This document shows, piece after piece, positions 5,917-6,325 of a stretch of 6,325 nt of DNA. Source of the stretch: Desulfarculus sp. (GTDB taxonomy: Bacteria; Desulfobacterota; Desulfarculia; Desulfarculales; Desulfarculaceae); the NCBI GenBank assembly GCA_020216625.1, contig JAIUYB010000143.1, positions 1 to 6,325 on the forward strand, in the 5' to 3' direction. Position 1 is the stretch's first letter. Every line of letters begins with the position of its first letter. Made by a program: the position numbers and the translations under genes. The notes below the pieces were generated by a model. It did not search any database. It was given only the letters and a program-made list of their open reading frames with translations, and was not told the origin of the DNA.

Positions 5917-6325
5917 CACTGGCCCTCCTGGCCGGTGACCCGGCGCCAGAAGCTGGAGGAGAAGCGGGTATCGCGCCAGGTCTCCAGCTCGCGATGGTTG
6001 GGATAGAAGGCGGCGAAGTCCTCGGGGCCCATGCAGGCGTCCTTGGCCGGGTACATGGAGCCTTCGGCCTGGCGCACCAGACGGGTCAGTTCGGCCATCA
6101 GGTCCCAGGTCTGGCGGCCCCGGATGGGGAAATCCAGGGCCAGGGTGGCTCCGGGCCGGGGGAATGAGAGCAGTCCCGGGGAAGGGATGTCGCCGAAGAC
6201 CTTGAGCACCGCCAGGAACGAGGCCATGCCCGAGCGGGCGGTGAGGGTGAGCATCTCGTCAAGCACCGTGGCGGCGTCGGCCATGGGCAGGACGCATTGG
6301 AATTGCACCAGCCCCTGGGGGCCAT
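5916..6325 (-). CDS. FAD-binding oxidoreductase, DprE1-like (polyprenyl-phospho-ribose 2'-oxidase family), C-terminal part
   Basis: The frame is open to the right edge of the window, so the 5' part of the gene is missing; 135 C-terminal residues are visible. They fit the C-terminal cap region of DprE1: GLVQFQCVLP (4-13), SFLAVLKVFG (35-44), LLSFPRPGATLALDFP (51-66), then YPAKD (91-95) with Lys94 at the place of the conserved Lys418 of mycobacterial DprE1, followed by FAAFYP and a W-R segment. DprE1 oxidises the 2'-hydroxyl of polyprenyl-phospho-ribose with FAD, and the partner reductase completes epimerisation to arabinose. The FAD-binding N-terminal domain must lie beyond 6325. The GTG at 6308-6306 is internal and not a start. 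Its stop overlaps the start of the dehydrogenase gene, so the two are probably co-translated. Which sugar-lipid it uses in this organism is inference. Confidence 0.85.
   Translation of the reverse strand, partial: GPQGLVQFQCVLPMADAATVLDEMLTLTARSGMASFLAVLKVFGDIPSPGLLSFPRPGATLALDFPIRGRQTWDLMAELTRLVRQAEGSMYPAKDACMGPEDFAAFYPNHRELETWRDTRFSSSFWRRVTGQEGQ
5924..5929 (-). promoter_or_regulatory. Ribosome binding site deciding the start of the DprE2-like gene
   Basis: AGGAGG on the minus strand lies inside the last codons of the DprE1-like gene. It is 7 nt from the ATG at 5916-5914 and only 4 nt from the neighbouring GTG at 5919-5917, which favours the ATG. Confidence 0.75.

Noticed and set aside
5161..6006. 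281-codon plus-strand open frame opposite the dehydrogenase gene
   Set aside because: It covers the DprE2-like gene and crosses into the DprE1-like gene antisense; its translation is Gln/Gly/Ala-rich with no fold signature.

Overview
The window is GC-rich bacterial DNA, tightly packed, with Shine-Dalgarno sites of the AGGAGG/GGGAGG type and no mobile element, CRISPR array, tRNA or rRNA that I can see. The gene content suggests a Gram-negative anaerobe of the Desulfobacterota (former Deltaproteobacteria) type. It includes a PEP-utilising protein with an unusual C-terminal domain, a PEEFP-type P-type ATPase, and a DprE1/DprE2-like pair outside the Actinobacteria. That placement is inference from remembered family distributions, not something the sequence proves.

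Layout from left to right. Bases 1-1043 (+) hold the 3' end of a large protein with a PEP-utilising phosphohistidine (swivelling) domain and a C-terminal region that is not the usual PEP-synthase barrel. Only 24 bp further on, a minus-strand two-gene operon ends. Read in its own direction, this operon is a ten-helix P-type cation ATPase (4009 to 1436) followed by a small gamma-glutamylcyclotransferase-fold protein (1439 to 1068), joined by a 4-nt ATGA overlap. A 238-bp intergenic region (4010-4247) separates this operon from a divergent plus-strand HU-family DNA-binding protein gene (4248-4544). That gap carries a plausible sigma70 promoter for the HU gene and a weak one for the ATPase. The HU gene ends in a GC hairpin terminator at 4565-4602.

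Convergent to HU is a minus-strand 95-residue protein of unknown function (4901 to 4614). A 277-bp gap (4902-5178) follows, rich in inverted repeats. The right end is another minus-strand operon, cut by the window edge: the C-terminal part of a DprE1-like FAD-dependent oxidoreductase (from beyond 6325 to 5916), then a DprE2-like short-chain dehydrogenase (5916 to 5179), with stop and start overlapping as TGATG.

Functional reading. The DprE1/DprE2-like pair is a recognised two-step epimerase module that makes polyprenyl-phospho-arabinose from polyprenyl-phospho-ribose in mycobacteria; here it suggests D-arabinofuranose in a cell-surface glycan. The ATPase and cyclotransferase are probably co-translated, linking ion transport with gamma-glutamyl metabolism in a way that recalls the chaA/chaC neighbourhood of E. 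coli. The rest is housekeeping or unknown. I do not see convincing evidence of a wholly new system. The best leads are the ATPase-cyclotransferase coupling, the altered ion site of the ATPase, the barrel-less PEP-domain protein, and the orphan 95-residue gene with its structured upstream region.
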